NCBI RefSeq assembly: GCF_020509005.1
Contig: NC_063015.1
Location: forward strand, 4,588,001 to 4,652,000
Direction of reading: 5' to 3'
Length of the DNA stretch: 64,000 nucleotides
Source of the DNA: Fulvia fulva
Lineage: Eukaryota > Ascomycota > Dothideomycetes > Mycosphaerellales > Mycosphaerellaceae
Part shown: piece by piece, positions 1 to 11,255 of the stretch
Position numbering within the stretch: the stretch's first letter is position 1
Layout of the letters: every line of letters starts with the position of its first letter
Position numbers and translations under genes: made by a program
Notes under the pieces: generated by a model
Seen by the model: only the letters and a program-made list of their open reading frames with translations
Told to the model about the DNA's origin: nothing
Database searches by the model: none

Positions 1-872
1 GGTTCTCCATGTCCACGCCGCTCCGTAGCCGCGAGACACTGGATGATCTTGGGAAACCGAGGGTGGCGGTCCCTATCCGTGTATGTACTCGGTCGTGCTG
101 ATCATCATGTCGTGACCTCGACTGCGGCCTTTCGCCGCGTGGACGACAGTGGAGCGTTGCACAAGAGAACGTGACGTCGAAACAGAGACGTGCACGTGGG
201 CAACAACGTGCTTGCCGACGATCCGAGCGCTCGGACCTTCCTCTTCGTCCACTTTGCAACTTTGCCATCACATGCATGATGCACCTCACCCACGCATCGC
301 GCAGAATACTCCAGCAAGTCCGGTATAGATCAAGGCTCGACAACAACGTCCCCGCAGAGGGCCTGTCTTGCCAGGGCTGCCTGACACGCGTCTGGTCATG
401 AGATGGTCACCAACGGCCAGCCATTTCTCCTGGCCGTGAACGCGTGGTGGCTCACCATCACCTCAACCCATGACTGTGGCACAGCTGAAGGTCTTCTGGC
501 CAGCAAGCACATCTGTTGCCACTCCAACGGTTCATCTCCATCCTCAAGTCTCCCTCCTCTTCGAATTCATGCGCAGAAGAACAGATTTCACGCCCGCCAC
601 ATCACCTTCAGGATGTCCAATGTGGTGAGGTCACTATCGAGTGTCTCCGGACACTCACGCGCAAGATTGATGCCGACTGCACTGAACCTCTGGTACGGGC
701 AGGAGTCGCTTCACGTTTCAGACCCGCTCTTTTCCTCAAGCTCAATGGATGGCGGACTAAAGCGATGAAGACATATACATGTGTGGCATGGGGAGAAGTC
801 ACTGATGGGTCTCGATCGTACCACAAGTTTTGCTCGCTATGTCGAACGATGCTCGAACTAACGTACTACTGA
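1..872. other. no gene recognised
   Basis: Several short open frames overlap on both strands, but none shows a domain, convincing composition or splice structure. The stretch probably contains the 3' flank of the minus-strand gene that ends at 873 and flank of a gene outside the window. Confidence 0.5.
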
Positions 873-1991
873 TCAAGTCTCTTCTAAGCATTCCAGCTCG
901 ACATGAAGCCTATCGGGACCACTGCGCCATCCACCCCCATCCTTACGCCACACAAGATTCCACTCGCCGTTCACGGGCCTCCCAAACTCCTTCGTTTCCC
1001 ATCCCACTACCCGCTTCACTCCCTCCCAGCCATAGTCGGCTGGCCACAGCTCTTGCGGTGTCCCATCGTTGCTGCTTTGCGTTTCAGCACCGGCAGCATT
1101 TTCGTCCATGTCCTTGCGCGGTCTGTCAATCTCTTCCAGCCCGGGAACTCTAGCGCCGCCGTCGCCCTCTGAAGCTCTGCCATTGTTGTTCTCCGACTGA
1201 TCGCCATTGTCGTCGGCATCCGTTTCTCGTCTTTCTCCAGCACCAGAAGAAGGCCGCATTTCGTTACTGAGCCCGATGTTGGCAACCTGTCCGCTCCTGT
1301 CGTTGGCATTGCGTTCTCCGCTACTCCCATTGCCAGAGGAGGGCCGCATCTCGTTACTGGACCCGGCGTTGGCTTGCTCTCCACCTTCCTCGTTGACATT
1401 CCTTTCTCCGATACTTTCATCGTCCGAGGAACGCCACATCTCGTCACGGGCATCAAAGTCGTCTTCCTCTTCCCACCGGTACCGGCAGAGGAAAGCTTCC
1501 GGCGGGCTCCTATGCTCGACTACAAGTCCATGGGCAGCCTGCACCTTCACACCCTTTAGGTCAAAGAAATTCTCAATGGCGTCAATGATATGCCTGCCAA
1601 AAGACTTTCTGCCTTTACGATCCGGGTGCGGACAACAACATACTGCCTTCTTTACAGACCGCTGGTACTTCTCTGAGCGGACAAGCTCCACCAACCTTTC
1701 GTCTTCGCTGAGCTTCTTGTGGATGTATGTTTCAAGGTCGGTTCCCTGCTCCTCAGTCACCGACCATATCTTTTTGCCTCTATCGCGATCCTGAAGGTGG
1801 ATGCTGGCTGCTATGTGGGCTGCAAAACAGTGTTTATCATCGAGGCCGACATAGATGCAGACACATGTCCTACAGCCAGCGGACCCAACAGCGTCTATGA
1901 AACGTCGTTCCCCGTCGTAGCACATCTTCTCGACTGGAAGCTCGAAGACGCCGCCTTGGCCTTGATACAAGTGGAGGTACCAGTTAGCCAC
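873..1991 (-). CDS. hypothetical protein, tandem paralogue A (start uncertain)
   Basis: I do not recognise this family. The frame encodes up to 372 residues. It shares an N-terminal block (QGQGGVFELPV) and a C-terminal block (ELWPADYGWEGVKR, then WNLVWRKD) with the next minus-strand gene at 2367-2858. The middle, about residues 175-330, is acidic and low-complexity, with roughly 32-residue imperfect repeats centred on NEMRPSSG. The codon that aligns with the ATG of the paralogue is GTG here (1991-1989), and an in-frame TGA lies a few codons further upstream. Either the true start is in an unseen upstream exon (an acceptor-like CAG sits just before it), initiation is at the next ATG (residue 23), or the start was lost. 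The rest of the frame is open, which argues for a functional gene. Confidence 0.6.
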   Translation of the reverse strand: MANWYLHLYQGQGGVFELPVEKMCYDGERRFIDAVGSAGCRTCVCIYVGLDDKHCFAAHIAASIHLQDRDRGKKIWSVTEEQGTDLETYIHKKLSEDERLVELVRSEKYQRSVKKAVCCCPHPDRKGRKSFGRHIIDAIENFFDLKGVKVQAAHGLVVEHRSPPEAFLCRYRWEEEDDFDARDEMWRSSDDESIGERNVNEEGGEQANAGSSNEMRPSSGNGSSGERNANDRSGQVANIGLSNEMRPSSGAGERRETDADDNGDQSENNNGRASEGDGGARVPGLEEIDRPRKDMDENAAGAETQSSNDGTPQELWPADYGWEGVKRVVGWETKEFGRPVNGEWNLVWRKDGGGWRSGPDRLHVELECLEET

Positions 1992-2366
1992 GATGCTGAA
2001 GCTATGTTGAACAGCTGTTCAGGAACCGACCATCGATGTTATATACCTTGAGGCTCCATGGCCAGGTACTTTGTGGTATAGCAAACAAAAGAGGCTACCA
2101 TCAACTACGCGAAAGGGCATTGACAATGCCAGTAGGACAAACCTCCGGCGTTCGAGATCCAGACCCATGTGGAACCCTGTGGCAACGACTCAGGCTCAGC
2201 GATACACGCTGCGGGACACAGTAAGTACAATGAGAACAAGGCAAGACGCATGATTCGTGAATTCGCTTCACACTAACACATACTAAACAGACTCGATTCT
2301 TCATGCTTCCTGCCTTTCTATTATCGGCCTACTGCACTCTATGCTCCATCATCTCACACTAGCTAT

Positions 2367-2858
2367 CTACGAGGTCACGATACTATCCACCAGCAAGCAG
2401 TTCCTGTGTTCTGCAAGTTGTGCCTCGCTTGGCTCCCAACTGCTGTCGTGGCGCCAAACATGATTCCACTCCCACCCCGACCTAGTCTGACCACAGTCAA
2501 TGTGGTTGTCGAAGCGCTTGGTAGCCTCCCAGCCATACCGTTCTGGCCATAGTTCGCTACAGTGCGACTCGTCGTGGTGTAGCGATGCAGCGGAACTTTC
2601 ACGAGTCCCGTTGGCGTCACTGTTGCTCTTGCCGCTGTCCTGGCTGTTCTCGATACCATCCATGCTGTCTGAGCCTGGCTTGTCGGCAACTCCGATCAAA
2701 CTTGGGTCATCGATTGGCATCACAAGCAGGTTCGTCAGGTTGGCGCTATAGCATGGAAGTTTGTTGGAACGCAGTGCCTTGTCATGGCAGATTCTCGTGA
2801 CCGGGAGCTCCATGACACCACCTTGGCCTTGGTGAACGTGAAGACACCACTTCGTCAT
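2367..2858 (-). CDS. hypothetical protein, tandem paralogue B (short form)
   Basis: This is a 163-residue protein starting at a clear ATG (2858-2856). It matches the first about 25 and last about 60 residues of the gene at 873-1991 (HQGQGGVMELPV; ELWPERYGWEATKR; WNHVWRHDSS) but lacks most of the long acidic repeat region. The pair is arranged head to tail, 375 bases apart, which points to tandem duplication followed by gain or loss of the low-complexity middle. The function is unknown. A possible TATA-like element (TATATAG on the minus strand) lies near 2910. The conservation of both ends around a variable middle suggests that the ends form one folded unit and the middle is a loop. Confidence 0.65.
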   Translation of the reverse strand: MTKWCLHVHQGQGGVMELPVTRICHDKALRSNKLPCYSANLTNLLVMPIDDPSLIGVADKPGSDSMDGIENSQDSGKSNSDANGTRESSAASLHHDESHCSELWPERYGWEATKRFDNHIDCGQTRSGWEWNHVWRHDSSWEPSEAQLAEHRNCLLVDSIVTS

Positions 2859-3395
2859 GTTGAGTTAAAATGGCAGTGTCACCGTGCGGTGGCCGTATCC
2901 TGCACCTATATAGATGGACGGCACTGACTGCCCTTTGACATTGCCGTGAGCAACAAACACATAGAGACTCGTAGTTGCAGAATGTCTCTGGGACTGTTTG
3001 CTAAGCAGATTCCTTGTTGTCCCAGACACGATGTCCAGCCACGCAAGATGATGCTAGAGAGACAAGGTGTCGAAGATTTTGATGGTTGCGTAAGCATCAG
3101 GAGTAGCATTCGCGATACAGACTCTGGGCAGCTTTTGGCTCGTGAGCAAAGGAAGAGGTGTGGGTCCAGCAGACGGTGCGGTGGCTCTTGACGAGGTAAA
3201 TCTGGGCTACAGGATGGGGCTCTAGCGTAGCTCAGGTTCATAGCACCTGGGGTGGAGAAACGTAGGCGAAGCTGGGTAGTGACATCGTAGATGTAAAGAC
3301 CTGGGTCTACGTTACGCTGGCCTCTCTGACTATGGCTGAATTGTATTCCTCTATGCTCCCAGCATTTCGCTCTCCACCTACATGACCCTCCTCTC
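2859..3395. other. intergenic
   Basis: This holds the upstream region of paralogue B and the 3' flank of the small gene at 3396-3846. Nothing else was recognised. Confidence 0.5.
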
Positions 3396-3846
3396 TCAGG
3401 ATAATTGCCTCATGCGCTCCATTGGCTTTGGCAACTTCGATGGGCCCCGTGTCGCCTTCAGACCAGTAGTTCCTTGGAGGCCCTTGATCTCAACAGGGTA
3501 AAGTCGTGTCTTTGGAAAATCGTGTTTACCAAGGTCTGCTACAGCGACATTGTCGTTCATGCGATAGGTTGACCAAGGCTCAGTAGAGCGCGGCTTGATG
3601 GCCTGCAGTGCAATTACGTCTCCTTGAATTGCCCGAGGTCAGTCGAATATGTGTATTGAGATGTTTTGCAAGCTTACTGTTGATGGCATTGCTGGCGTAG
3701 GGATGTTGAAGACTGATGCGCTGCTCTGAGGACATCGGCGCAAAGCCGCCGCCCATGTGTACGACGGTGGTCCTCACGCAGACTTGACAGGTACACGGCC
3801 ATCCATGATTAGAGGGCGTCTTTGGTTTGCTCAGGGGTTGTGACAT
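3396..3846 (-). CDS. small two-exon hypothetical protein with CxCxxC motif
   Basis: I predict two exons, 3846-3678 and 3622-3396, giving 131 residues. The intron (3677-3623, 55 bases) has donor GTAAGC, a CTGAC branch site and an AAG acceptor, and splicing keeps one frame through to TGA. The product has a cysteine motif near residues 18-23 (CTCQVC) and a proline- and lysine-rich C-terminus (KLPKPMERMRQLS), with no signal peptide or membrane segment. I do not recognise the family. Support is the clean splice join and protein-like composition on both sides of the intron. An ATG further upstream in the same frame (3978) could extend it by 44 residues. Confidence 0.5.
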
Positions 3847-5436
3847 CGTGTTAAACTTGTCGGAGATGATGTTTGCCGATACGGGCGAGCAGAATGGTAC
3901 CCCGGTCGAGGCTAGTGTCGAGTGGTGGATTGCTTGCTGTTGTGTCCTGTCCGTGAGTAGAATGTAGGGTGTTCGCACGAAGTTGCGATGGAGCTAGAGA
4001 GTCTCGACAACGACCTGAACCTGGTCGGGTAGGAGATGTTGGTGGCAGACACGATAGAAGTGTTGATCTCAGTGCGGACTTGCTCTTCGCCTTGCCGGCA
4101 CAGTGATGTGACAGGCTGTCACCTCCCTGGCTACCCTTTGTGTGACCATCGTCACCGCAGTTCCACTTCATGACAGCTTCACGAGCCTGAAAGTGTTGCC
4201 TGAGACTCTTCGCAAGGATGCATGGTCCATCGTGCGGCGTGGCCCACGAACCAAAGGAAAGCATCATCGACATCGACTGAGTACAGCATGGGCTGACTAC
4301 GCTGTCAGTCGATGGGTATTGGCGGCCGCTGGACCATGTTCTGCTTTGGGCTAGGTCTCTGACGTACGACCACGTTGGGCGCTGAAAGAGGCCAGGCTGT
4401 CGTGTATGGCCGTGACAGCTGCCACACGTCGGGTGTGTTGCCGACGACCGGACAGTCTGCGATTTGCTGTGTGGCATTGCAATGACTGGATAGGCACGAC
4501 GTGCCCACGGCGGTAGCTGCCAGCGCACAGAAATGGTGGGCGCTCAAGGAGGATCTAGCGTCTGGACCTCAGGGCACGGTCCGAGACCAGGTGTGGTCGC
4601 ATCGCCTGAGGCTCTGCGTCTGGTCGTGATTACCACTGGCCAAATTTGTAACAGACAGGGCAAGAAGGTAGCAAAGGACAGCCGGAAATTTTCTAGAGGG
4701 CGGGTTCCTGCTTCTACTTCTTCTCTCCGAAGGCTCGCGGGGACCCTCCACACTTCTTGATGTGACGTCGACAGGCGAGGAAATGGTTCGCTAGGTCGCA
4801 CTCAGCTCATGCAGATAGACCAAAGCAGACACACCTTTTCGGCATTGCGTTCTCCGGGTGTGAAGAAGCACGTGAGCAGCTTTACCAAGTCTTTGTCTGT
4901 ACTGCTGTTAAAAAGCACAAAGAGCACAATGCGCAAAGAGCCTTTCAGGCTGTAAGGCTATTAACATGTGATTGATATCGATTAGTGCAGCGCTAAGCCT
5001 CCACAGTGTGCCACGTGTTGCAGCATGCATATAGTGCCTCGCACCAAGTCGCAATTGGCACATATCGACCAATGAAGCCAAGCCGACAGCAACGCTTTCT
5101 CTCACTGGTCCAAGGCCGAGCACTCGTTACCACAGTATATTGTCGGCCGTGGCGGACTCGACGGGTGATCGTACCGTCACCTCTTAAATTGTTTGTAGCC
5201 GTGCGGGCTGATCTCCCAGGTCGTTGCCTCGATTCGGAATCCTTCTGCCACAAAGACTAGTGACATGCGACCTCTTGAGTCGTGGGTAGAGCCAGACGGC
5301 AGTAGTAGGATATCTAACTGTCTCCCATACCGTAACTGACACTTGACGTTGGTTCTGGAGAGGGTCCACCAAGACGGGTGCGTAAGAGCGACTAAGGAGG
5401 GCCAAGGTTGACGCTGGCTTTGAACCATCACTCAAG
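3847..5436. other. intergenic, no gene recognised
   Basis: A 1.6-kb stretch with overlapping short open frames on both strands. The longest minus-strand frame (3851-4528) has cysteine- and histidine-rich composition without family signature and is not called. Confidence 0.4.
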
Positions 5437-6555
5437 TCAATGCCCCATACTCGCCAGCCACACCCTCGTCGCATTCTCAACAACGTCCGGCGATCGCATA
5501 GGCTGCCGCACCGCAACAAAAGGCATCTCGTTATCTGAATGCCCTCCCTCACCATCGAGATCCTCTACCCCACCACTCCTCCCCCTCTCCAGCCCCGTCT
5601 CTGCGCCCTCTCCCGTCCTCCTCTCCCTATCCACCCGACACAAACAAAGCGGACACTTTGCCGCCCCACCCTTAGACGCAAAAGCCTGCTTCACACACCC
5701 CTCATGAAAAAAATGCAAACACGGCAGATCCGCGATCAGTTCCCCCTCCTCATAAGCCTCTCGACAAATCCCACAGACATCATTGTTGACACGTTCATTG
5801 GCAGTCTTGAACCACTCGAACTCATGCGTCGAAAGCCTCGCCGGCTCTTTCGACTTGGCAACTTCCTTCGCTTGAAAACTAGCTGCAAGATTCCACGCCA
5901 GCGCTGGATTCAGAGGAGGCGGCGCTGCCAGGTCTAGAGGCTGCATGGTGCCGAGGTCGATATCAGTGAGCAGGGGAGCGTAGTTCAGTTGCTGGCGTTT
6001 GCAGTTGATGGCGAGGGTGTGCTGGGCGTAGACGTCCATGGGATAGCGATCGGGGTGGGTAGCGAGGTGTTCGTGCTGGTCGAAGAGGGTTTGGCCCATG
6101 CAGAACGGGCAAAGAGATCTGAGATCTTGTCGGGCCCGGTGGGCGCGCGTTCGTTCGCCTGAGGCGCGGAAGCGGATGTCGACTTGTGTTGTTGGTGTGA
6201 TGCGGATCAGGCCTTGGGTACAGTGTTCGTAGAGGCATGCACAACCGAGTTTCTGCTTGAGGATTTCCACATTCGGTCTGATGGTCAATGTGTCCGTCTT
6301 CCTCAGCACCGCTCTCACATCGTACGCATCTCTTGACCAGCTCTCTAGTCGGAATCGCCACGTCCCGTATTGTTGGTATCTCCAGACATCTTGTTTGGTC
6401 GGGTTTTGTATTGACTTGATCAAAATCCTCACATCGTCACTGTCCAGTCTGAAAGCGCTGATACAAAGCAGGTACCAGTATCCACCCTGTTGTTCGACCA
6501 AGATGAAGTCGCCTTCACGTGCATCGTGCAAGGATGCCTTATGTTCTGGAGTCAT
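5437..6555 (-). CDS. RING-H2 protein with unnamed N-terminal domain, paralogue A
   Basis: This is a 372-residue protein. The C-terminal RING-H2 finger spans about residues 261-305 (CGIC, then CLHFFHEGC, then CPLC), which predicts ubiquitin E3 ligase activity. An acidic tail of about 65 residues follows. The N-terminal 240 residues match the next minus-strand gene (7225-8178) in spaced blocks, including GLIRITPTT and LCPFCMGQTLFDQHE. The cysteine pairs and histidine there could bind a second zinc. I chose the ATG at 6555: an in-frame stop lies just upstream, and this start aligns with that of the paralogue (EGDFILVE against DGDLILIN). Substrate and location are unknown. Confidence 0.75.
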   Translation of the reverse strand: MTPEHKASLHDAREGDFILVEQQGGYWYLLCISAFRLDSDDVRILIKSIQNPTKQDVWRYQQYGTWRFRLESWSRDAYDVRAVLRKTDTLTIRPNVEILKQKLGCACLYEHCTQGLIRITPTTQVDIRFRASGERTRAHRARQDLRSLCPFCMGQTLFDQHEHLATHPDRYPMDVYAQHTLAINCKRQQLNYAPLLTDIDLGTMQPLDLAAPPPLNPALAWNLAASFQAKEVAKSKEPARLSTHEFEWFKTANERVNNDVCGICREAYEEGELIADLPCLHFFHEGCVKQAFASKGGAAKCPLCLCRVDRERRTGEGAETGLERGRSGGVEDLDGEGGHSDNEMPFVAVRQPMRSPDVVENATRVWLASMGH

Positions 6556-7224
6556 CGGAGCCTCGTAGTGCCGTGGGCCGATATCGACTGGGATGATGTG
6601 GTCGGTATGCAATGCCAAGATTCACTGGCCTGGGGTGTATCGATGCAATCGTGGCAAAGCAGGGGTACAAGTCTGCGTGTAAGGCCTTTTTGTGGATGCT
6701 GACAGTCCTGTTTGCTATCATAGTCAGTAGATTAGACAAACACCTCGTTGACACGATCAAGGTCATGTTGGCCGTTCATATATGCTACACGGCTAGGCTC
6801 GGACCTTGCTGACTGTTCCGAAACAGCATAAGCATAACGCACTAGGTACAGCCTTGTTTCTGCGATTCACATAAGCAAATGTGGAGATGTGAGACTGTTC
6901 TTCGGGCTACCTTTACGACCGAGTTGCCGCAGTGATAAGCTAATTGGCGCGTATCCGACAATCTGGGCCAATGGTCAGTCGGTGGCCTCATGTGCTGTAC
7001 AATGAACGGTGGGTGCCAAACATAAACCGCCATGTGGATGGATCGCGGCACATTGAATCCAACGCTTCGAATGTGGTTATCTGGGAGTAATGTTGACCTA
7101 CATTCGAACGTCAGTGCCAAGAATCAAATACTAGAGCAGAAAAGACACAATAAGTTGTACTCGTCGCTGGCTGTCAAGGAAGAGGGAGCACAATGGCTTG
7201 CCCTTGCAAGGTCAAGGTCACTGA
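6556..7224. other. intergenic between the RING paralogues
   Basis: Promoter region of paralogue A and 3' flank of paralogue B. No other feature was recognised. Confidence 0.5.
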
Positions 7225-8178
7225 TCATTCTGGCACCACGGCGCGGCAAGTCGGACAAGTCCTGTTGCCCTGATCGAGCCAAGGCGCCAAGCAGTCGCAG
7301 TGGAAGCGGTGTCCGCATGGAAGCTCAACCACGGGGTCGTTCTCGTTGAAGATATCCTTACAGACCACGCAGTCATCGTCGCCAGGAACCATGACTCCAG
7401 TGACCATAAAGTAGCTCGCAGGCTTGGAGATAAGGCCAGCTGAAGAACCTATCTCCGCAGCATGCGGGTGCTGATGGGCAGATCCTTGGTATTGCATGAC
7501 CAAGTAAGTCTGCGTGCCGGAAGCAAGTGTTGGGAGGTCGATGTTCAGCGGAAATGGCCTGAAGTGCAGGAGCCGGCGTTGGTGATTGACCTGGCGGACG
7601 TGGGTATGGATCTGCTGGATGTTGAACATGCTGATACGACTCCAATTCTGAACCATCTCTTCGTGGTTTTGAAAGAGCTCAGGATCCATGCAATACGGAC
7701 ATAGGGTCCAGCTGTTGCCGAGAGCTCTGCCATGGCTCACAAAGATACCCAGCTCCCGTGAAGTCCTTGGTGTGATGCGAATTGTTCCGCGGTCGCACTC
7801 GAATGGGCATTGGCCTTGCCAGATCGTGGCTCTCAAAACTTCGATACTAGGTCGGAGAATGACCGAGGAGAAGCCCCGCCGCATAAATTGTTCGATGGGC
7901 AAGGCCTGTACCCGGCGGACGCTATAATTGAACGACCAGATCATTGGCTGGTTTGGTAACAGGAGGTCTCGAGCATCTCGCGCATTGATTGGGGCCACCA
8001 AGACGAAGAACGGGTCTTCGCCACGACGAATGCGCTCAGCGTTGTTGACCACGACCAGGAGGTGATCCAAATATGTTGGCCGGAAGTGTGAACAAGTGGA
8101 GGGGATCGAAGCTCCGTTGATGAGTATCAGGTCGCCATCTCGGACTGAGCGCAAAATGTTTTGCAATTCGAGGTCCAT
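7225..8178 (-). CDS. RING-H2 protein with unnamed N-terminal domain, paralogue B
   Basis: This is a 317-residue protein from ATG at 8178 with no visible intron. The last 48 residues form a canonical RING-H2 finger (CVVC, LPCGHRFHCDC, CPTC) with the usual tryptophan before the last cysteine pair, so an E3 ligase role is likely. The N-terminal region shares the unnamed domain of the gene at 5437-6555: DGDLILING near the start, GTIRITPRTS preceded by a CxxxC pair, and LCPYCMDPELFQNHEE. It lacks the acidic tail of paralogue A. The same strand and adjacent position indicate tandem duplication, but the sequences have diverged widely, so the duplication is probably old. Confidence 0.8.
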   Translation of the reverse strand: MDLELQNILRSVRDGDLILINGASIPSTCSHFRPTYLDHLLVVVNNAERIRRGEDPFFVLVAPINARDARDLLLPNQPMIWSFNYSVRRVQALPIEQFMRRGFSSVILRPSIEVLRATIWQGQCPFECDRGTIRITPRTSRELGIFVSHGRALGNSWTLCPYCMDPELFQNHEEMVQNWSRISMFNIQQIHTHVRQVNHQRRLLHFRPFPLNIDLPTLASGTQTYLVMQYQGSAHQHPHAAEIGSSAGLISKPASYFMVTGVMVPGDDDCVVCKDIFNENDPVVELPCGHRFHCDCLAPWLDQGNRTCPTCRAVVPE

Positions 8179-8470
8179 GTCTGCGGTGTTAGATCAGCGG
8201 ATGGGGATGCGTGAGTTGTAGATGCTGCTCAGGGGCGTGGCAGGATTAACTTGATCGGCCTTCGAGAAGGTCGGTCGCTTATAGTAGTCGTTTATTGAAG
8301 TGCTATAGGTAATGTTGCTGTGGCATGGTGCACTACTGTTCCGCCGCGACGCCAGTCGGGAGTCCTTGACGCAGCCGAGTACTCGAGACTCGATTCACGA
8401 ACGAAGCAATGAAGTCTGCAGAATCGCATGGCGTCTTATCCCGATCATCTTCCCTTCAAAGAAGAGAAGA

Positions 8471-9541
8471 TCACGAGGCCTTGGCGACAGCCTCAACAAG
8501 GCGCTTCTGCGTATTCATGGCTTGCTTTGCGAAGTCGTGGATGTCGTATTCTTTAGGCTTACCATCTGGTGCCCTCAGCTCGAAGACTTCGTAAGAGAAC
8601 CAGTCTCGAAAGCCAGTATCCAGTACAGCCTTTGTAAAGTCCACGACGGGCAGATAGCCCTCGAATGGTAGCGGTCGGAAGTCATGGCTCCACCTGCCAC
8701 GCGGTCGCAGACCATCAATCTCCTTCTTCTCAAGCGGACCAACTGGTGGCTGATTGACCTTGTATGCATCAGAGATCTGGAGAAGATAGATCTTGTCTTT
8801 CGGTACTGTCGTGGCCAGACGGTTGCAGGACTTCTTCCAGTCTGCCTCTACCCGTTCTGGGGTACGGCCATCCTCGAGTATGCCGGATTTCGTGGTCGGA
8901 TCGCCCCACTCGCCACCAGCAGATTGGAAGGTGTCGAGACAGAGGCCGAAGTTAGGTCGATCGACCTTCTGGCATATATCCCAGACATCTGCCCAGTCTG
9001 GAGCATGGGTTGACCAGCACCAGTTCTCGTAGGCAACGCGCATGTTCTTTTGAGCAAGCTTGTCTGCCAGCTCACGAAGGTCTTTCACGAAACGCCCACG
9101 ATCTTTGCCAATCTTCTCCTCGGGTGAGTCTGAAGATCCAACTTGAAGCATATCGCATCCGACAGCTTCCATCACGCTCGTCCAGCCTTCGACTCTCTCC
9201 CAGGCATCCTTTCGCTCTGGGGAAGCCTCTAGCCAGCCTTCGAAGTTGGCGAAGGGCTGCATCATGAAGACTTTGAGACGCTTAGCATCGAGCATCGTCT
9301 TGAGAAGTTTGCCGATAGAAACGAGATCATCGAAATCGTGGTCGCCAATCCCCTTGGATCCTCCTTGCTGGCCAGTCTTCAGATGTTGGTTGGCAAACGC
9401 CACCAGATCTGGCATTCCAAGTTCAATTGCTTGGAAACCAGCATTTGCGATGGCATCAAGCTTCTTCGGCAGCGTGTGCTCGTCTTTGTAGCCAATCGAG
9501 ACGGAGGCGTATGCCAGTGGCAAGTTCTGGAGTGAGTCCAT
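8471..9541 (-). CDS. 3-dehydroshikimate dehydratase-like TIM barrel protein
   Basis: A 356-residue protein of the xylose-isomerase-like TIM barrel superfamily. It resembles fungal quinate-pathway 3-dehydroshikimate dehydratase (QA-4/QutC) over its whole length: VAYENWCWSTH, then KVDRPNFGLCLDTFQ, then a late block with GYLPVVDF. Likely metal or substrate residues are E172, H179 and D203. That enzyme turns 3-dehydroshikimate into protocatechuate. The length equals the family's usual 350 or so. It is divergent from ARO3, the entry enzyme of the shikimate pathway, 562 bases away, which fits a link to aromatic metabolism. A sugar isomerase or epimerase of the same fold remains possible. Confidence 0.72.
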   Translation of the reverse strand: MDSLQNLPLAYASVSIGYKDEHTLPKKLDAIANAGFQAIELGMPDLVAFANQHLKTGQQGGSKGIGDHDFDDLVSIGKLLKTMLDAKRLKVFMMQPFANFEGWLEASPERKDAWERVEGWTSVMEAVGCDMLQVGSSDSPEEKIGKDRGRFVKDLRELADKLAQKNMRVAYENWCWSTHAPDWADVWDICQKVDRPNFGLCLDTFQSAGGEWGDPTTKSGILEDGRTPERVEADWKKSCNRLATTVPKDKIYLLQISDAYKVNQPPVGPLEKKEIDGLRPRGRWSHDFRPLPFEGYLPVVDFTKAVLDTGFRDWFSYEVFELRAPDGKPKEYDIHDFAKQAMNTQKRLVEAVAKAS

Positions 9542-9911
9542 GTTGTGTCGATGCTTGATGATGTGGGATATGTATGTTTCTCGCGTCTGGTTTCGAGTGT
9601 CGAGAGAAGGAGCTGCAAGAGGGTGTCTATGTCAGTATTTCTTCATGGACGGATAAGTAAGATACATCATGTTGCTCGAGGCCGACTTGATGATGATGCA
9701 AAGTGACGTCGAGTTCAGTCGGGGTGGTCCAGATGGGACTCGGGACCTCTTCACCCTGGGCACGGAGATGCTCGTGGACGCGCTCAGGCGAGGCTTGAAC
9801 GTGGCAGACATGCTTGAACACAATCATGTGCTCGCACTAGCTTCTCATGGTGGCGGTGAAGTGAGCAAGAAGTGAATGAAAGAAGCCGAAAGAGCCAATG
9901 GCAACAAGCGT

Positions 9912-9918
9912 TGACTCA
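9912..9918 (+). promoter_or_regulatory. GCN4/CPC1-type site TGACTCA
   Basis: An exact TGACTCA, the core of the cross-pathway control element bound by GCN4/CPC1/CpcA bZIP factors, lies 192 bases upstream of the ARO3 ATG. DAHP synthase genes are known targets of this system in other fungi. Confidence 0.55.
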
Positions 9919-9951
9919 GCTGGACCCTGCATGTGCAGTGCCAGTGGGAAG

Positions 9952-9959
9952 ATGACTCT
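9952..9959 (+). promoter_or_regulatory. second GCN4/CPC1-like site ATGACTCT
   Basis: A one-mismatch relative of ATGACTCA lies 40 bases downstream of the exact site and 152 bases upstream of the ARO3 ATG. The pairing of two sites strengthens the case for amino-acid-starvation control. Confidence 0.45.
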
Positions 9960-10040
9960 TCAACTCCTCTCATTTCACTGCTGTGAACCTTCTACACCTC
10001 CCAGACATCAATATATCGCTAGCCAACATGTCAGAAGTAA

Positions 10041-11255
<1,215 letters not shown>

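Noticed and set aside
3851..4528. A 225-codon cysteine- and histidine-rich minus-strand frame
   Set aside because: No regular zinc-finger spacing, no splice structure and shadow-like composition.
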